This document shows, one piece after another, positions 44,460 to 52,494 of a DNA stretch of 64,000 bases; the stretch's first letter is position 1; each line of letters begins with the position of its first letter. A model generated the notes under the pieces. That model ran no database searches. It saw only the letters and a list, made by a program, of their open reading frames with translations, and had not been told where the DNA came from. The translations under genes and the position numbers were made by a program. Source of the stretch: CAVUPF01 sp963777915 (GTDB taxonomy: Bacteria > Actinomycetota > Thermoleophilia > Solirubrobacterales > 70-9); assembly GCA_963777915.1 (NCBI GenBank), contig CAVZSH010000005.1, positions 868,001-932,000 on the forward strand. Reading direction: 5' to 3'.

Positions 44460-45415
44460 GCCGGCTGTCCTATCGGAGTCGGGCGCTCGGCGCCGTCGGC
44501 CTCGACCGGCTCCGGCCGCCCGCCCCCGGCCAGCAGCTCATAGAGGATCGCCATCCTTACCACCAGCCCGGCGGCGACCTGCTCGGCGATCAGCGACTGC
44601 GGCGAGTCGATAACCTCGCCAGACAGCTCGACTCCGCGGTTGACCGGGCCGGGATGCATCAGCAGCTGGCGCGGCCCGAGCCTGCGCGAATCGATTTGGA
44701 AGTGGGTCGAGTACTCGCGGAGCGAGGGGACGAAGCTCTCACTCATCCGCTCGTGCTGCATCCGCAGCGCGTAGACCACGTCGGCCTCGCCGAGCCGGTC
44801 GAGCGAGTGGGAGACCCCGCAGCCCAACTCCTCGATCCCACGCGGGATCAGGGTCGGCGGGCCACAGACCGTGACCTCGGCCCCCATCCGGCGAAAGGCA
44901 ATCAGGTTGGAGCGGGCGACGCGGCTGTGAAGGACGTCGCCGACGATCCAGATCTGCTTCCCCTCCAGCGAGTCGAGGTGGCCTCGCAGCGTGAATACGT
45001 CGAGCAGCGCCTGGCTGGGATGCTCGTGCTTGCCATCGCCGGCGTTGACGACGGCGGCGGAGGTCCAGCCGGCGACGAGCTGGGCGGCGCCTGCGTAGGG
45101 GTGGCGGATCACGATCGCGGCCGGATCGTAGGCCGAGAGCGTCGCCACCGTGTCCTTCAGAGACTCACCCTTATCGACCGAGGAGCCGGCCGCCTTCACC
45201 GAGATCAGGTCCGCCGAGAGGCGCTTCGCCGCCAGCTCGAAGGAGCTGCTGGTGCGGGTGCTCGACTCATAAAACAGGCTGACCACGGTGCGCCCCCGCA
45301 GGGTCGGCACCTTCTTGATGTCGCGGCGACCGACCTCGGCGAAGCTCTCGGCTCGGTCGAGGATCGCCTCGATCTCCTCCCGCGAGAGCTGCTCAATTGC
45401 CAGCAGGTGCCTCAT
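44456..45415 (-). CDS. pyrB: aspartate carbamoyltransferase catalytic subunit
   Basis: A 319-residue ATCase. The carbamoyl phosphate site ESSTRTSSSFELAAKRL, the RHPYAGAAQLV segment with the conserved His, and LMHPGPVNRGVE are all present. It condenses carbamoyl phosphate with aspartate. No regulatory subunit PyrI is present, as usual for Gram-positive lineages. It overlaps pyrR by 4 bases. Confidence 0.97.
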   Translation of the reverse strand: MRHLLAIEQLSREEIEAILDRAESFAEVGRRDIKKVPTLRGRTVVSLFYESSTRTSSSFELAAKRLSADLISVKAAGSSVDKGESLKDTVATLSAYDPAAIVIRHPYAGAAQLVAGWTSAAVVNAGDGKHEHPSQALLDVFTLRGHLDSLEGKQIWIVGDVLHSRVARSNLIAFRRMGAEVTVCGPPTLIPRGIEELGCGVSHSLDRLGEADVVYALRMQHERMSESFVPSLREYSTHFQIDSRRLGPRQLLMHPGPVNRGVELSGEVIDSPQSLIAEQVAAGLVVRMAILYELLAGGGRPEPVEADGAERPTPIGQPA

Positions 45416-45972
45416 GCCGGCACCTCCGCTGCCAGCGGCTCGGAGATCGTCACCTCGTCGATCCCATCGCTCTCCTCGAGACGGACGTTGACCCGCTCGG
45501 GGCGCGCGGTCGGCAGGTTCTTGCCGACGTAGTCGGGTCGAATCGGCAGCTCGCGGTGGCCGCGGTCGCAGAGCACGGCGAGCTGCACCCGCTCGGGGCG
45601 ACCGTAGTCGAAGAGGGCGTCGATCGCGGCCCGCACGGTGCGACCGGTGAAGAGCACGTCGTCGACCAGGACGACGGTGCGTCCGGTGAGGTCGAAGTCG
45701 ATGTGGGAGGCGTGGACGACCGGTGAAGAGGAGGGCGCCATGGCGCCGACGTCGTCGCGGTAGAAGGAGATGTCGATGTCGCCGATCGGCAGCTCGGCGT
45801 CACTCAGCTCGCCGATCGACGCCTGGAGGCGGCGGGCGAGCAGCGCGCCGCGGGTATGTATCCCGACGATCGCCAAGCGCTCTGGGGCTGGGTTCTTCTC
45901 GGCGATCTCGTGGGCGATCCGCCGCAGCGTCCGCCTCAGATCATCGTGCGCAAGCACGACCTTCTCGCTCAC
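45412..45972 (-). CDS. pyrR: bifunctional PyrR: pyr operon regulator and uracil phosphoribosyltransferase
   Basis: A 186-residue PyrR of standard length. The PRPP motif is VVLVDDVLFTGRTVRAA near residues 98-114, and the basic RNA-binding surface residues (HTRGALLARRL) are present. PyrR binds a hairpin in pyr mRNA when UMP is abundant. The GTG start has the strong site GGAAGGAG 10 bases upstream, and a PyrR-loop-like sequence lies directly against it. It heads the seven-gene pyr operon. Confidence 0.96.
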   Translation of the reverse strand: MSEKVVLAHDDLRRTLRRIAHEIAEKNPAPERLAIVGIHTRGALLARRLQASIGELSDAELPIGDIDISFYRDDVGAMAPSSSPVVHASHIDFDLTGRTVVLVDDVLFTGRTVRAAIDALFDYGRPERVQLAVLCDRGHRELPIRPDYVGKNLPTARPERVNVRLEESDGIDEVTISEPLAAEVPA

Positions 45973-45982
45973 TGCTTTATTG

Positions 45983-46005
45983 CTCCTTCCTGGCCTCTCG
46001 GGACC
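45983..46005 (-). promoter_or_regulatory. probable PyrR-binding RNA element over the pyrR ribosome binding site
   Basis: The minus strand reads GGTCCCGAGAGGCC (45992-46005), which matches the PyrR anti-antiterminator loop consensus ARUCCNGNGAGGYU at 12 of 14 positions, directly followed by AGGAAGGAG (45983-45991). No terminator follows, so PyrR would block ribosome access rather than cause attenuation, as proposed for mycobacteria. A CATAAT box at 46076-46081 may belong to the promoter. Confidence 0.65.
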
Positions 46006-46123
46006 GGGTTAAAGGACGAGGTGAGAGTACCAGCGGTCGGGGATGGCGACCGGGTCGGGGTCCGTATTTGCGAGGATTATGCCCAGTTTCGATGGGCGAA
46101 TTCGGCGCTCCAGCGGGCAGGAA

Positions 46124-47119
46124 TCACTCCACGGTGCCGGGGGGAGGCGCCGCTGATATGCCCCCCACCGCGTCGCGACTCCTGGCTCCGTTCGGGATCA
46201 GCTTGGGCTCGCCGCGCTCGGGAAAGGGGATCTCGACGATGTCGAAGTCGCGCGGGGCAATAACCGGCTCAAAGACTCCCTGGGCTTCTTTTAGGACGGC
46301 ACCGACGTGATAGCGGGAGGAGATATGGACCAGCGCCAAGAGCTTGACAGCGGCCTCGCGAGCCACGGCGGCGGCCTGGCCGACTGTCGAGTGGCCAGTT
46401 TCCGCAGCGCGCTGCGCGTCCTCTTCGGCGAAGCTGGCGTCGTGGATGAGGAGCTCGGCGTTGAGGGCTGCCTCTGCGGTGGCTTTGCACGGCGCCGTGT
46501 CGCCGGTGATGACGACGGTGCGACCGGGGCGCGATCCTCCCATGACGCTCTCAGGGCGAACCGGGCCTGATGATCCCTCGACCTCTTCGCCGCGCTGCAG
46601 CGCGGCGAAGGCGGGGCCTTCGGGCACGCCGAGCTTCTGCGCCACCTCGGGATCGAAGCGGCCCGGTCGGTCCTCCTCGACCAGTGCGTAGCCGTGGGCG
46701 CGCGCGCTGTGCTCGACCTTGAAGGCCCGCATCGCATAGCCGTCGCGAGAAACCGCGTCGCCGGCTGCCAGCTCGACCAGGCTCAACTCGAACCCGAGCC
46801 GGCCAACGAACCGGCCCAAGGTCGCGAAGAGGTCGCGCAGGCCCGGTGGGCCATAGACGGTGAGCGGCTCCTGGCGGTCGGTCAGGTCATATGTCTTGAG
46901 TAGACCGGGCAAGCCGAGGATGTGGTCGGCGTGGAAGTGGGTGAGATAAATCTCGTCGACCTGGATCAATCCCAGCGAGCGCTGCAGTTGGCGCTGCGTC
47001 CCTTCTCCGCAGTCGAACATCAGGCGCTCGCCTCCGCGAGCCACCAGCACGCTCGCGGTCGAGCGCCGCGCCGAAGGCACCGATCCGCCGGTGCCGAGGA
47101 AGTTCACCGAGAGGTCCAT
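46124..47119 (-). CDS. rnz: ribonuclease Z
   Basis: A 331-residue RNase Z (ElaC type). FLGTGGSVPS opens the protein, the zinc motif THFHADHILG is near residue 65, followed by the exosite region (about 160-190, here carrying an Arg/Glu-rich insert), ITGDTAPC, IHDASF and VHISSRY. It cleaves tRNA precursors at the discriminator base. It is divergent from a tRNA gene that lacks an encoded CCA, a natural substrate. The ATG at 47119 fits the family start, with a TAGGCT box 7 bases before it. Confidence 0.93.
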   Translation of the reverse strand: MDLSVNFLGTGGSVPSARRSTASVLVARGGERLMFDCGEGTQRQLQRSLGLIQVDEIYLTHFHADHILGLPGLLKTYDLTDRQEPLTVYGPPGLRDLFATLGRFVGRLGFELSLVELAAGDAVSRDGYAMRAFKVEHSARAHGYALVEEDRPGRFDPEVAQKLGVPEGPAFAALQRGEEVEGSSGPVRPESVMGGSRPGRTVVITGDTAPCKATAEAALNAELLIHDASFAEEDAQRAAETGHSTVGQAAAVAREAAVKLLALVHISSRYHVGAVLKEAQGVFEPVIAPRDFDIVEIPFPERGEPKLIPNGARSRDAVGGISAAPPPGTVE

Positions 47120-47126
47120 CGCAGCG

Positions 47127-47132
47127 AGCCTA
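47127..47132 (-). promoter_or_regulatory. -10 element for rnz (possible leaderless start)
   Basis: On the minus strand TAGGCT is followed by 7 bases and the ATG of rnz. It matches TANNNT only loosely; the spacing is the main support. Confidence 0.35.
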
Positions 47133-47175
47133 CGCGACGGGGCGTCGAGCACGCGAAGCTAGACTGCCAGCCCTT

Positions 47176-47249
47176 GCGCCCGTAGCTCAGCTGGATAGAG
47201 CGCCGCCCTCCGGAGGCGGAGGTCACAGGTTCGAATCCTGTCGGGCGCG
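47176..47249 (+). tRNA. tRNA-Arg (anticodon CCG)
   Basis: A complete cloverleaf of 74 bases: 7-base acceptor stem (GCGCCCG / CGGGCGC) with discriminator G, D stem GCTC/GAGC, anticodon stem CCGCC/GGCGG with loop CTCCGGA (anticodon CCG, reading CGG), short variable loop AGGTC, and T stem ACAGG/CCTGT with TTCGAAT. The CCA end is not encoded (TCA follows). A TAGACT box at 47160-47165 may be its -10 element. Confidence 0.97.
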
Positions 47250-47294
47250 TCATGGAGGGGTCCGAAAGAATCTCCCGCCGGGGGTAGGCCAGCC

Positions 47295-48127
47295 GTGATC
47301 GCCCTCGCGACGCGCCCGCGAGCCCACGCCCTGACTGCGGCGATCGCGCTCCTATGCGTGACGGGCTGCGGCTCAATCTCAGGCTCGGCCGGCAACTTCA
47401 CGCCAGCCAGGCCGGGGGTTCTCACGGTGGCGACCTCCGACATGCCAAGCGCCGGGTTCTGGGAAGGGACGCCCAGCCATCCGACCGGTGGCTTTGAGTA
47501 TGAGCTGGCGAGGGACCTCGCCTCGCGCTTCGGCCTGGGATCCGTGCAGATCAAGATCATCCACTTCCACCGGATCGTCAGCGGGCAGCTCGGCGGGGCC
47601 GACCTGGCGCTGGATCTCGTCACGCCCACCGAATCGCGAGAAAGCGTGCTCGAATTCTCAACCGCATACCTGAGCTCGCCGCCAACCGTAGTGGTCCGTA
47701 GCGGCACCGAAGTGCCCGACTGGCGGCCGCGCAGGAACTGCGCTGGGGCGCGGTCCGCGCGACCACATTCGTCGAAGCGATCGAGAGCTCGATCGACCCG
47801 CAGGCCCCGGTCAGAATCTATGACGGACAGCGCGAGCTGATGGCCGCCCTGCGGGCTGGCAAGGTCGACGCCGTGATGTTCGACCTCCCTCTCGCGGTCG
47901 CGATCGCGGACCAATCCAATGGCAGGCTCGAAGCGGTCGCCCAGCTGCCGAGCTCCGAGCGCATCTCCGCCGCGCTGCCGAAGGGATCTGAAAACACCCA
48001 GGCGGTGAGCTCCGCCATCCGCTACTTCATCGCCAACGGCACCATCCATAGCCTGCTCGAAAGGTGGGTCGGCTCCGACGCGGCGAACGCCGAGCGCTCC
48101 CTGCCCCTGCTCCACACCACGCGCTGA
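47295..48127 (+). pseudogene. family 3 solute-binding lipoprotein, frameshifted
   Basis: A lipoprotein signal (lipobox VTGC near residue 25) is followed by a family 3 extracellular solute-binding domain (LTVATSDMPSAGFWE, GFEYELARDLASRFG, GADLALDLVTPTESR). After TEVPD, near 47720, the frame is lost; adding one base restores LAAAQELRWGAVRATTF and the rest through VDAVMFDLPLAVA to the stop at 48127, about 277 residues in all, the family length. Either a one-base deletion or a sequence error is possible. No ABC permease or ATPase is adjacent: the stop overlaps the ATG of a cation antiporter (TGATG). The GTG at 47295 is taken as start. Confidence 0.8.
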
Positions 48128-50010
48128 TGTCGGGCATCCTCTCAACAGGCCCCCTCGCATCGATCTCCCTGCATTCGCCGACCGGGCCCGCCTGGGAGTT
48201 CCTGGTCCTCTTCTTGGTGGTGATCATCGGACCGCCGCTGATGCAGCGGGCCCGGATTCCCGGGATCATCGGACTGCTGATCGGCGGCTACGCCATCGGG
48301 CCCTACGGACTCAACCTAATCGGGGCCGGCAACACGACCGTGCCCGAGCTTGGACAGCTGGGACTGCTCTACCTGATGTTCGTCGCCGGGGTCGAGCTCG
48401 ATCTGGCCCTGGTCAGGGTCCATCGGCGCGCGGTGATCGCCTTCGGCCTTGTCACATTCGCGCTCCCGATGCTGTTCGGGGCGACCGTCGGCTTCGGGCT
48501 GGGCTGGGCGCTTCCGGCTTCGCTGTTGCTCGGCTCGCTGCTCGCCTCCCACACCCTGCTCCTCTATCCAGCCGTCCGCGACGCGGGGCTCTCGGCCGAC
48601 CCCGGCGTGGCGACCGCGGTCGGGGCGACCGTACTCACCGACACCGCATCCCTGATCGTGCTGGCGGGTGTCTCGGGCTCCCAGCTCGACGGCGGCTCGC
48701 CGCAATCGATCGCGTTCCAAATCGCGCTTGGGCTTGGGGTCCTGCTCGCCTTCACGCTGGGGCTCTTGCCGCGCCTCGCCCGGCTCGCCTTCCGCTACCT
48801 CGGCACAGACCGCATCGTCCGTTACCTGCTCGCAGTCGCATCCTTCCTCGCGGCGGCGACCCTGGCGGAGACATTCGGCATCGAGGGGATCGTCGGCGCC
48901 TTCTTCGCCGGGCTCGCCCTCAACCGGTTGGTCCCCAATGAAGGTCCGCTGATGGAGCGCATCGACTTCTTCGGCTCCGCGGTCTTTGTGCCCGTCTTCC
49001 TCGTCTCAGTCGGAATGCTGCTCGAGCCCAGCGTGATGGTCCAGGGGGAGACGCTGAAGCTAGCTGCCCTGTTCATCCTCGCCAGCCTCGGGGGCAAGGC
49101 GATCGCCGCCGGCTTCGCCCGGCTGAGGTTGGGCTATTCAGGACCGCAGACGGTGCTGATGCTAGGCCTGACGATACCGCAGGCGGCAGCGACACTGGCG
49201 GCGACGATAGTCGGCTTCAACATCGGCCTCTTCGACCAGTCTGTGGTCAACGCGGCGCTCGTCCTGATCCTCGTCTCGATCGTGGTCGGCACTGTGCTGG
49301 TCGAGCGTGCCGCGCCGACCGTGCCCCCACCGACAGGCATCGGCGAGCGGCTCGGCGTGCGGATCCTGGTCACGCTTGAGGATCCTGCCCAGGCGCCGCT
49401 CGCCTTCGCGATCGGCGCTCGGATCGCGGCCCGCGACAACGGAATCGTGCGGGGCCTTCTCTCCTGCGCCCCCGCCGAGGCGCAAGCAAGCAATGGCCGC
49501 CTCTCACAGCTCGCCGCGGCCGGGTTCGCCGCCGACCTCGACCCTGAGCCTCGCCTACTCGTCCACGAATCCCTCGCCGAGGGCATCGTCAACGCGGCTG
49601 CGGAGGAGAGGGCATCGCTGGTACTGGTCGGGCAGGGCTCAGCCCAGGCGGCCTCGGCTTTCGGAAGCTCGGGAGAGGCGGTCGCAGCGGCATCTCCTGC
49701 CGCCGTGGCGATCCTGATCGGGGAGGCGGAGCGGCTGGGCGAGGTGAGTCTGCTGAGCGGAGAAGGATCGAACTCGGACGGAGCAAGCTCGGGCGCTTCG
49801 CGGCTCGCGGCTGAGTTGGCGTCGCGGCTCGCCGGACGCCGCCTCGAGCCATCGGCTGGGAACGGCGCCGCGGTCGAGAGCCTCCGGCCCGGGCAGCTCT
49901 GCATCATGCCGGTAGCCTCCTGGCAGTTGCTCGCCAAGCCGCCCGAGCCACCGCCGGGGGCAGCGGTGATGATTGTCCCCGAGCCCGCGATTTCGCTGGA
50001 GATCGCCTAG
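48127..50010 (+). CDS. CPA2-family cation:proton antiporter with USP-like C-terminal domain
   Basis: A 627-residue membrane protein. Residues 20-400 carry about 12 hydrophobic helices with the Na/H exchanger pattern (PGIIGLLIGGYAIGPYGLN, FVAGVELDL, FFAGLALNRLVPNEGPL). The C-terminal 220 residues are soluble: RLGVRILVTLEDP starts a universal-stress-protein-like fold (HESLAEGIVNAAAEERASLVLVG), followed by a less clear second half. Such domains usually bind nucleotides and regulate transport. Its ATG overlaps the stop of the solute-binding gene, so the two are coupled. It converges with the SRAP gene, overlapping by 4 bases. Confidence 0.9.
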   Translation: MSGILSTGPLASISLHSPTGPAWEFLVLFLVVIIGPPLMQRARIPGIIGLLIGGYAIGPYGLNLIGAGNTTVPELGQLGLLYLMFVAGVELDLALVRVHRRAVIAFGLVTFALPMLFGATVGFGLGWALPASLLLGSLLASHTLLLYPAVRDAGLSADPGVATAVGATVLTDTASLIVLAGVSGSQLDGGSPQSIAFQIALGLGVLLAFTLGLLPRLARLAFRYLGTDRIVRYLLAVASFLAAATLAETFGIEGIVGAFFAGLALNRLVPNEGPLMERIDFFGSAVFVPVFLVSVGMLLEPSVMVQGETLKLAALFILASLGGKAIAAGFARLRLGYSGPQTVLMLGLTIPQAAATLAATIVGFNIGLFDQSVVNAALVLILVSIVVGTVLVERAAPTVPPPTGIGERLGVRILVTLEDPAQAPLAFAIGARIAARDNGIVRGLLSCAPAEAQASNGRLSQLAAAGFAADLDPEPRLLVHESLAEGIVNAAAEERASLVLVGQGSAQAASAFGSSGEAVAAASPAAVAILIGEAERLGEVSLLSGEGSNSDGASSGASRLAAELASRLAGRRLEPSAGNGAAVESLRPGQLCIMPVASWQLLAKPPEPPPGAAVMIVPEPAISLEIA

Positions 50011-50798
50011 GGAGCGCGGAGCAGCTCCGGTCCCTCGATGCCCTTGCCTACCTTGTTCAGCCTCGGGTTGGCGGGGGCGCTGGACATTCGCGCGGCCGAC
50101 AGAGGCGCGCAGAGCGCTATCGCCTCCTTCAACTCCAGGTCGGGGCGCAGCCAGGCGGCCTCGGCCTCCCGCCCGGGCAGGATCGCCGGCATCCGATCGT
50201 GCACCTTGGCGACTAGCTCGTTCGGTGTGGTGGTGATGATCGTGCAGCTATAGAGCCAGCCGCCCTCGACGCCGTTGTCCTCCTGCGCCCACTCCTTGCG
50301 GGTGCAGATCCCGGCAAAGGCGAACGGATCTCCCCCATCGACCGTGAACCGCCAGGGTTGGCGCGGCTGCTTTGGGTCCTCGGCCCGCATCCACTCGTAA
50401 AAGCCGTCGCCGAGAATCAGGCAGCGGTGGCGGAACTTGCCGATCAGGGGAGCGTAGGCGCGGCTCGTGGTCAGGTTCTCGGCCTTGGCGTTGATCATCC
50501 GGTAGCTCACCTTTAGATCCTTGGCCCAGCGCGGCACCAGCCCCCAGCGCATCAGCCGCGCCTCGCGCTCGCCCCGCGCCGCCTCCTCGGGGTCGGGCGA
50601 GGAGCGGACCGTCAGTACCTCCTGGGTCGGAGCGACGTTGAAACGGCCAAGCGCCGAGGCGGCGCGCTCGGCGCGCTCGCGGCTCGGTGTCGGCGCAGCG
50701 CCGTCCCCCCCACGCTCCAGGGCTCGCTCCAACTCGACTTGGAAGCGATCGGCGATCTTCTTCGTGTCCTTTGCTGCGATGGTGAAGCGACCACACAT
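50007..50798 (-). CDS. SRAP (HMCES/YedK) DNA-protein crosslink protein
   Basis: A 263-residue SOS response-associated peptidase-like protein. The catalytic Cys2 is in MCGRFT, then NAKAEN, DGFYEW with the conserved Glu, and HDRMP with the conserved His. Members form a stable thiazolidine crosslink with abasic sites in single-stranded DNA, shielding them. A longer frame exists, but the product must begin with Met-Cys for activity. It is the last gene of the chain behind the SAM riboswitch, its ATG overlapping the previous stop by one base (TGATG). Confidence 0.92.
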   Translation of the reverse strand: MCGRFTIAAKDTKKIADRFQVELERALERGGDGAAPTPSRERAERAASALGRFNVAPTQEVLTVRSSPDPEEAARGEREARLMRWGLVPRWAKDLKVSYRMINAKAENLTTSRAYAPLIGKFRHRCLILGDGFYEWMRAEDPKQPRQPWRFTVDGGDPFAFAGICTRKEWAQEDNGVEGGWLYSCTIITTTPNELVAKVHDRMPAILPGREAEAAWLRPDLELKEAIALCAPLSAARMSSAPANPRLNKVGKGIEGPELLRAP

Positions 50799-51763
50799 CA
50801 GGGACGAACCCCTGGATTGGCTCGGTACCACTCAAGCGCGCGGCGCAGGCCGTCGCGCAGCTCGACCTCCGGGCGCCAACCGCTCAGCGCCCGCAGCTTC
50901 GAAGAGTCGACGTACTGGCGGTCGATCTCTCCCGCGGGGCTGCCGGTGCCGTGGTACTCGGGCTCAAGGCCGCCTCCCGCTACCGCGGCGATCTCCCCCA
51001 GGACCTCGGCGACCGAGTGGGGGCGCTCGCCACCCGCGTTGAAGGCCTCGCCTGCCGCCGGGCCGCCGGCGCCGACCTCGTGCTCGATCGCCAGGTAGGC
51101 GGCTACCGCATCATCGACGTAGAGGAAGTCCCGCTGCGGACTGCCGTCGGAGCGAATCGTCGGGCGGCGGCCCTGCAGCGCGGCGACGATCGCCTCCGGA
51201 ATCAGCCGCGAGAAGTTGAGGTCACCGCCGCCATAGACGTTGGCGAAGCGGGTGACAGCTACCGGCAGGCCATAGGCGGGGCGATAGCTGAGCGCGATCA
51301 GATCGGCGGCCGCCTTGCTCGCCTCATACGGCGAGGCCGGGCGCAACTGCATGTCCTCTTGGTAGGGCAGCCGCTCCTGGGGGCCATAGGCCTTATCGGA
51401 GGAAGCGACGACGACCGCCGGGATGTCAGCGCGACGGCAGGCCTCCAGCAGGGTCCAGGTACCACGCACATTGGTTTCGAAGGTCACGGTGGGGTCGGAC
51501 ATCGCCGGTCCGACCAGCGTCTGCGCGGCGAGATGGAAGACGACGTCATAGGGGCCCGAGTCGACCGTCGCCCAGGTCAGCTCGGCGTCGCGCAGGTCCC
51601 CCTCGACCGCCTCGACCTCGGCCTCGATCCCCTGCAGCACGAGCCCGGAGGCGCGCGACGGCGCAAGACCGAAGGCGGTGACTTCGTCGCCCCGCTCCAG
51701 TAGTGCTCGCGCCAGGTGCGAGGCGACGAAACCGTGGGCACCGGTGACGAGGACTCGCTTCAC
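50798..51763 (-). CDS. NAD-dependent NDP-sugar dehydratase/epimerase (RfbG-like)
   Basis: A 321-residue extended SDR. Motifs are VTGAHGFVASHLA, FHLAAQTLVG, SSDKAYG and the catalytic SPYEASK (YxxxK), with RFANVYGGGDLNFSRLIP behind it. The SDKAYG and NVYGGGD pattern matches CDP-glucose 4,6-dehydratase (RfbG) and GDP-mannose 4,6-dehydratase. The gene just upstream encodes a glucose-1-phosphate cytidylyltransferase-like protein, which favours CDP-glucose as substrate. The GTG at 51763 overlaps that gene by 4 bases and gives the family start. Confidence 0.85.
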   Translation of the reverse strand: MKRVLVTGAHGFVASHLARALLERGDEVTAFGLAPSRASGLVLQGIEAEVEAVEGDLRDAELTWATVDSGPYDVVFHLAAQTLVGPAMSDPTVTFETNVRGTWTLLEACRRADIPAVVVASSDKAYGPQERLPYQEDMQLRPASPYEASKAAADLIALSYRPAYGLPVAVTRFANVYGGGDLNFSRLIPEAIVAALQGRRPTIRSDGSPQRDFLYVDDAVAAYLAIEHEVGAGGPAAGEAFNAGGERPHSVAEVLGEIAAVAGGGLEPEYHGTGSPAGEIDRQYVDSSKLRALSGWRPEVELRDGLRRALEWYRANPGVRP

Positions 51764-52494
51764 TGCGGCTGCGCTCCCGCTGTCACCGTTGCCGTCCACG
51801 GCGCCTTGCCGCTCTGCCAGAGGTCGTTGAGGATGACCGCGTCCTTGTAGGTGTCCATACAATCCCAAAAGCCCTCGTGCCGGTACGCGCGAAGCTGTCC
51901 GTCCCTTGCGAGGCGCTCCAGCGGCTCGCGCTCCAGGATGCTCTCCTCGTCGAGGTAGTCGAGCGCGCCCGGCTCAAAGCAGAAAAAGCCACCGTTGATC
52001 CAGTGCTCTGAGCGAGGCTTCTCAACGAAGCCCTCGACCCGGCCCTCGCGATCCAGCCTGGCGACCCCCCATGGCAGGCGCGGCCGCACCACCGTCATGG
52101 TCGCCAGCCCGCCGTGGGAGAGATGGAGGCCGAGCAGAGCGCTGAGATCGATGTCGGCGACCCCGTCGGCGTAGGTCGTGCAAAACGTCTCGCCTCCGAG
52201 ACGTTCAGCGAGCAGCGCAATACGCCCCCCGGTTGGCGTATCGAGCCCGGTCGCCACGCACTCGACCGAGACCCCGTTCGGCCATTGCACCGTCGCGACG
52301 AAGTCCTCGACCATCTCCCCCAGGTAACCGGTGGCAAGCAGGAACCGCTCAAAGCCGTGCGCGGCGTAGATCTCGATCACGTGCCAGAGGATCGGCCGAC
52401 CTCCGATCTCGACCAGCGCCTTGGGCACAGACTCGGTCCGCTCGCGCAGCCGCGTGCCCCGCCCGCCGCAGAGAATGATCGCGGGCGGTTTCAG
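51760..52494 (-). CDS. glucose-1-phosphate cytidylyltransferase-like nucleotidyltransferase with CTG start
   Basis: A 244-residue nucleotidyltransferase matching RfbF-type enzymes (LVEIGGRPILWHVIE, DGVADIDLSALL, EKPRSEHWINGGFFCFEP). The nucleotide-binding signature AIILCGGRGTRL lies upstream of the first ATG/GTG in this frame (GTG, 52428). The only start that includes it is CTG at 52494 (CTG AAA CCG CCC), four bases into an overlap with the moaD stop codon (CTGA), parallel to the common ATGA coupling. It would charge glucose-1-phosphate with CTP. The substrate is inferred from similarity only. Confidence 0.85.
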   Translation of the reverse strand: MKPPAIILCGGRGTRLRERTESVPKALVEIGGRPILWHVIEIYAAHGFERFLLATGYLGEMVEDFVATVQWPNGVSVECVATGLDTPTGGRIALLAERLGGETFCTTYADGVADIDLSALLGLHLSHGGLATMTVVRPRLPWGVARLDREGRVEGFVEKPRSEHWINGGFFCFEPGALDYLDEESILEREPLERLARDGQLRAYRHEGFWDCMDTYKDAVILNDLWQSGKAPWTATVTAGAQPQ

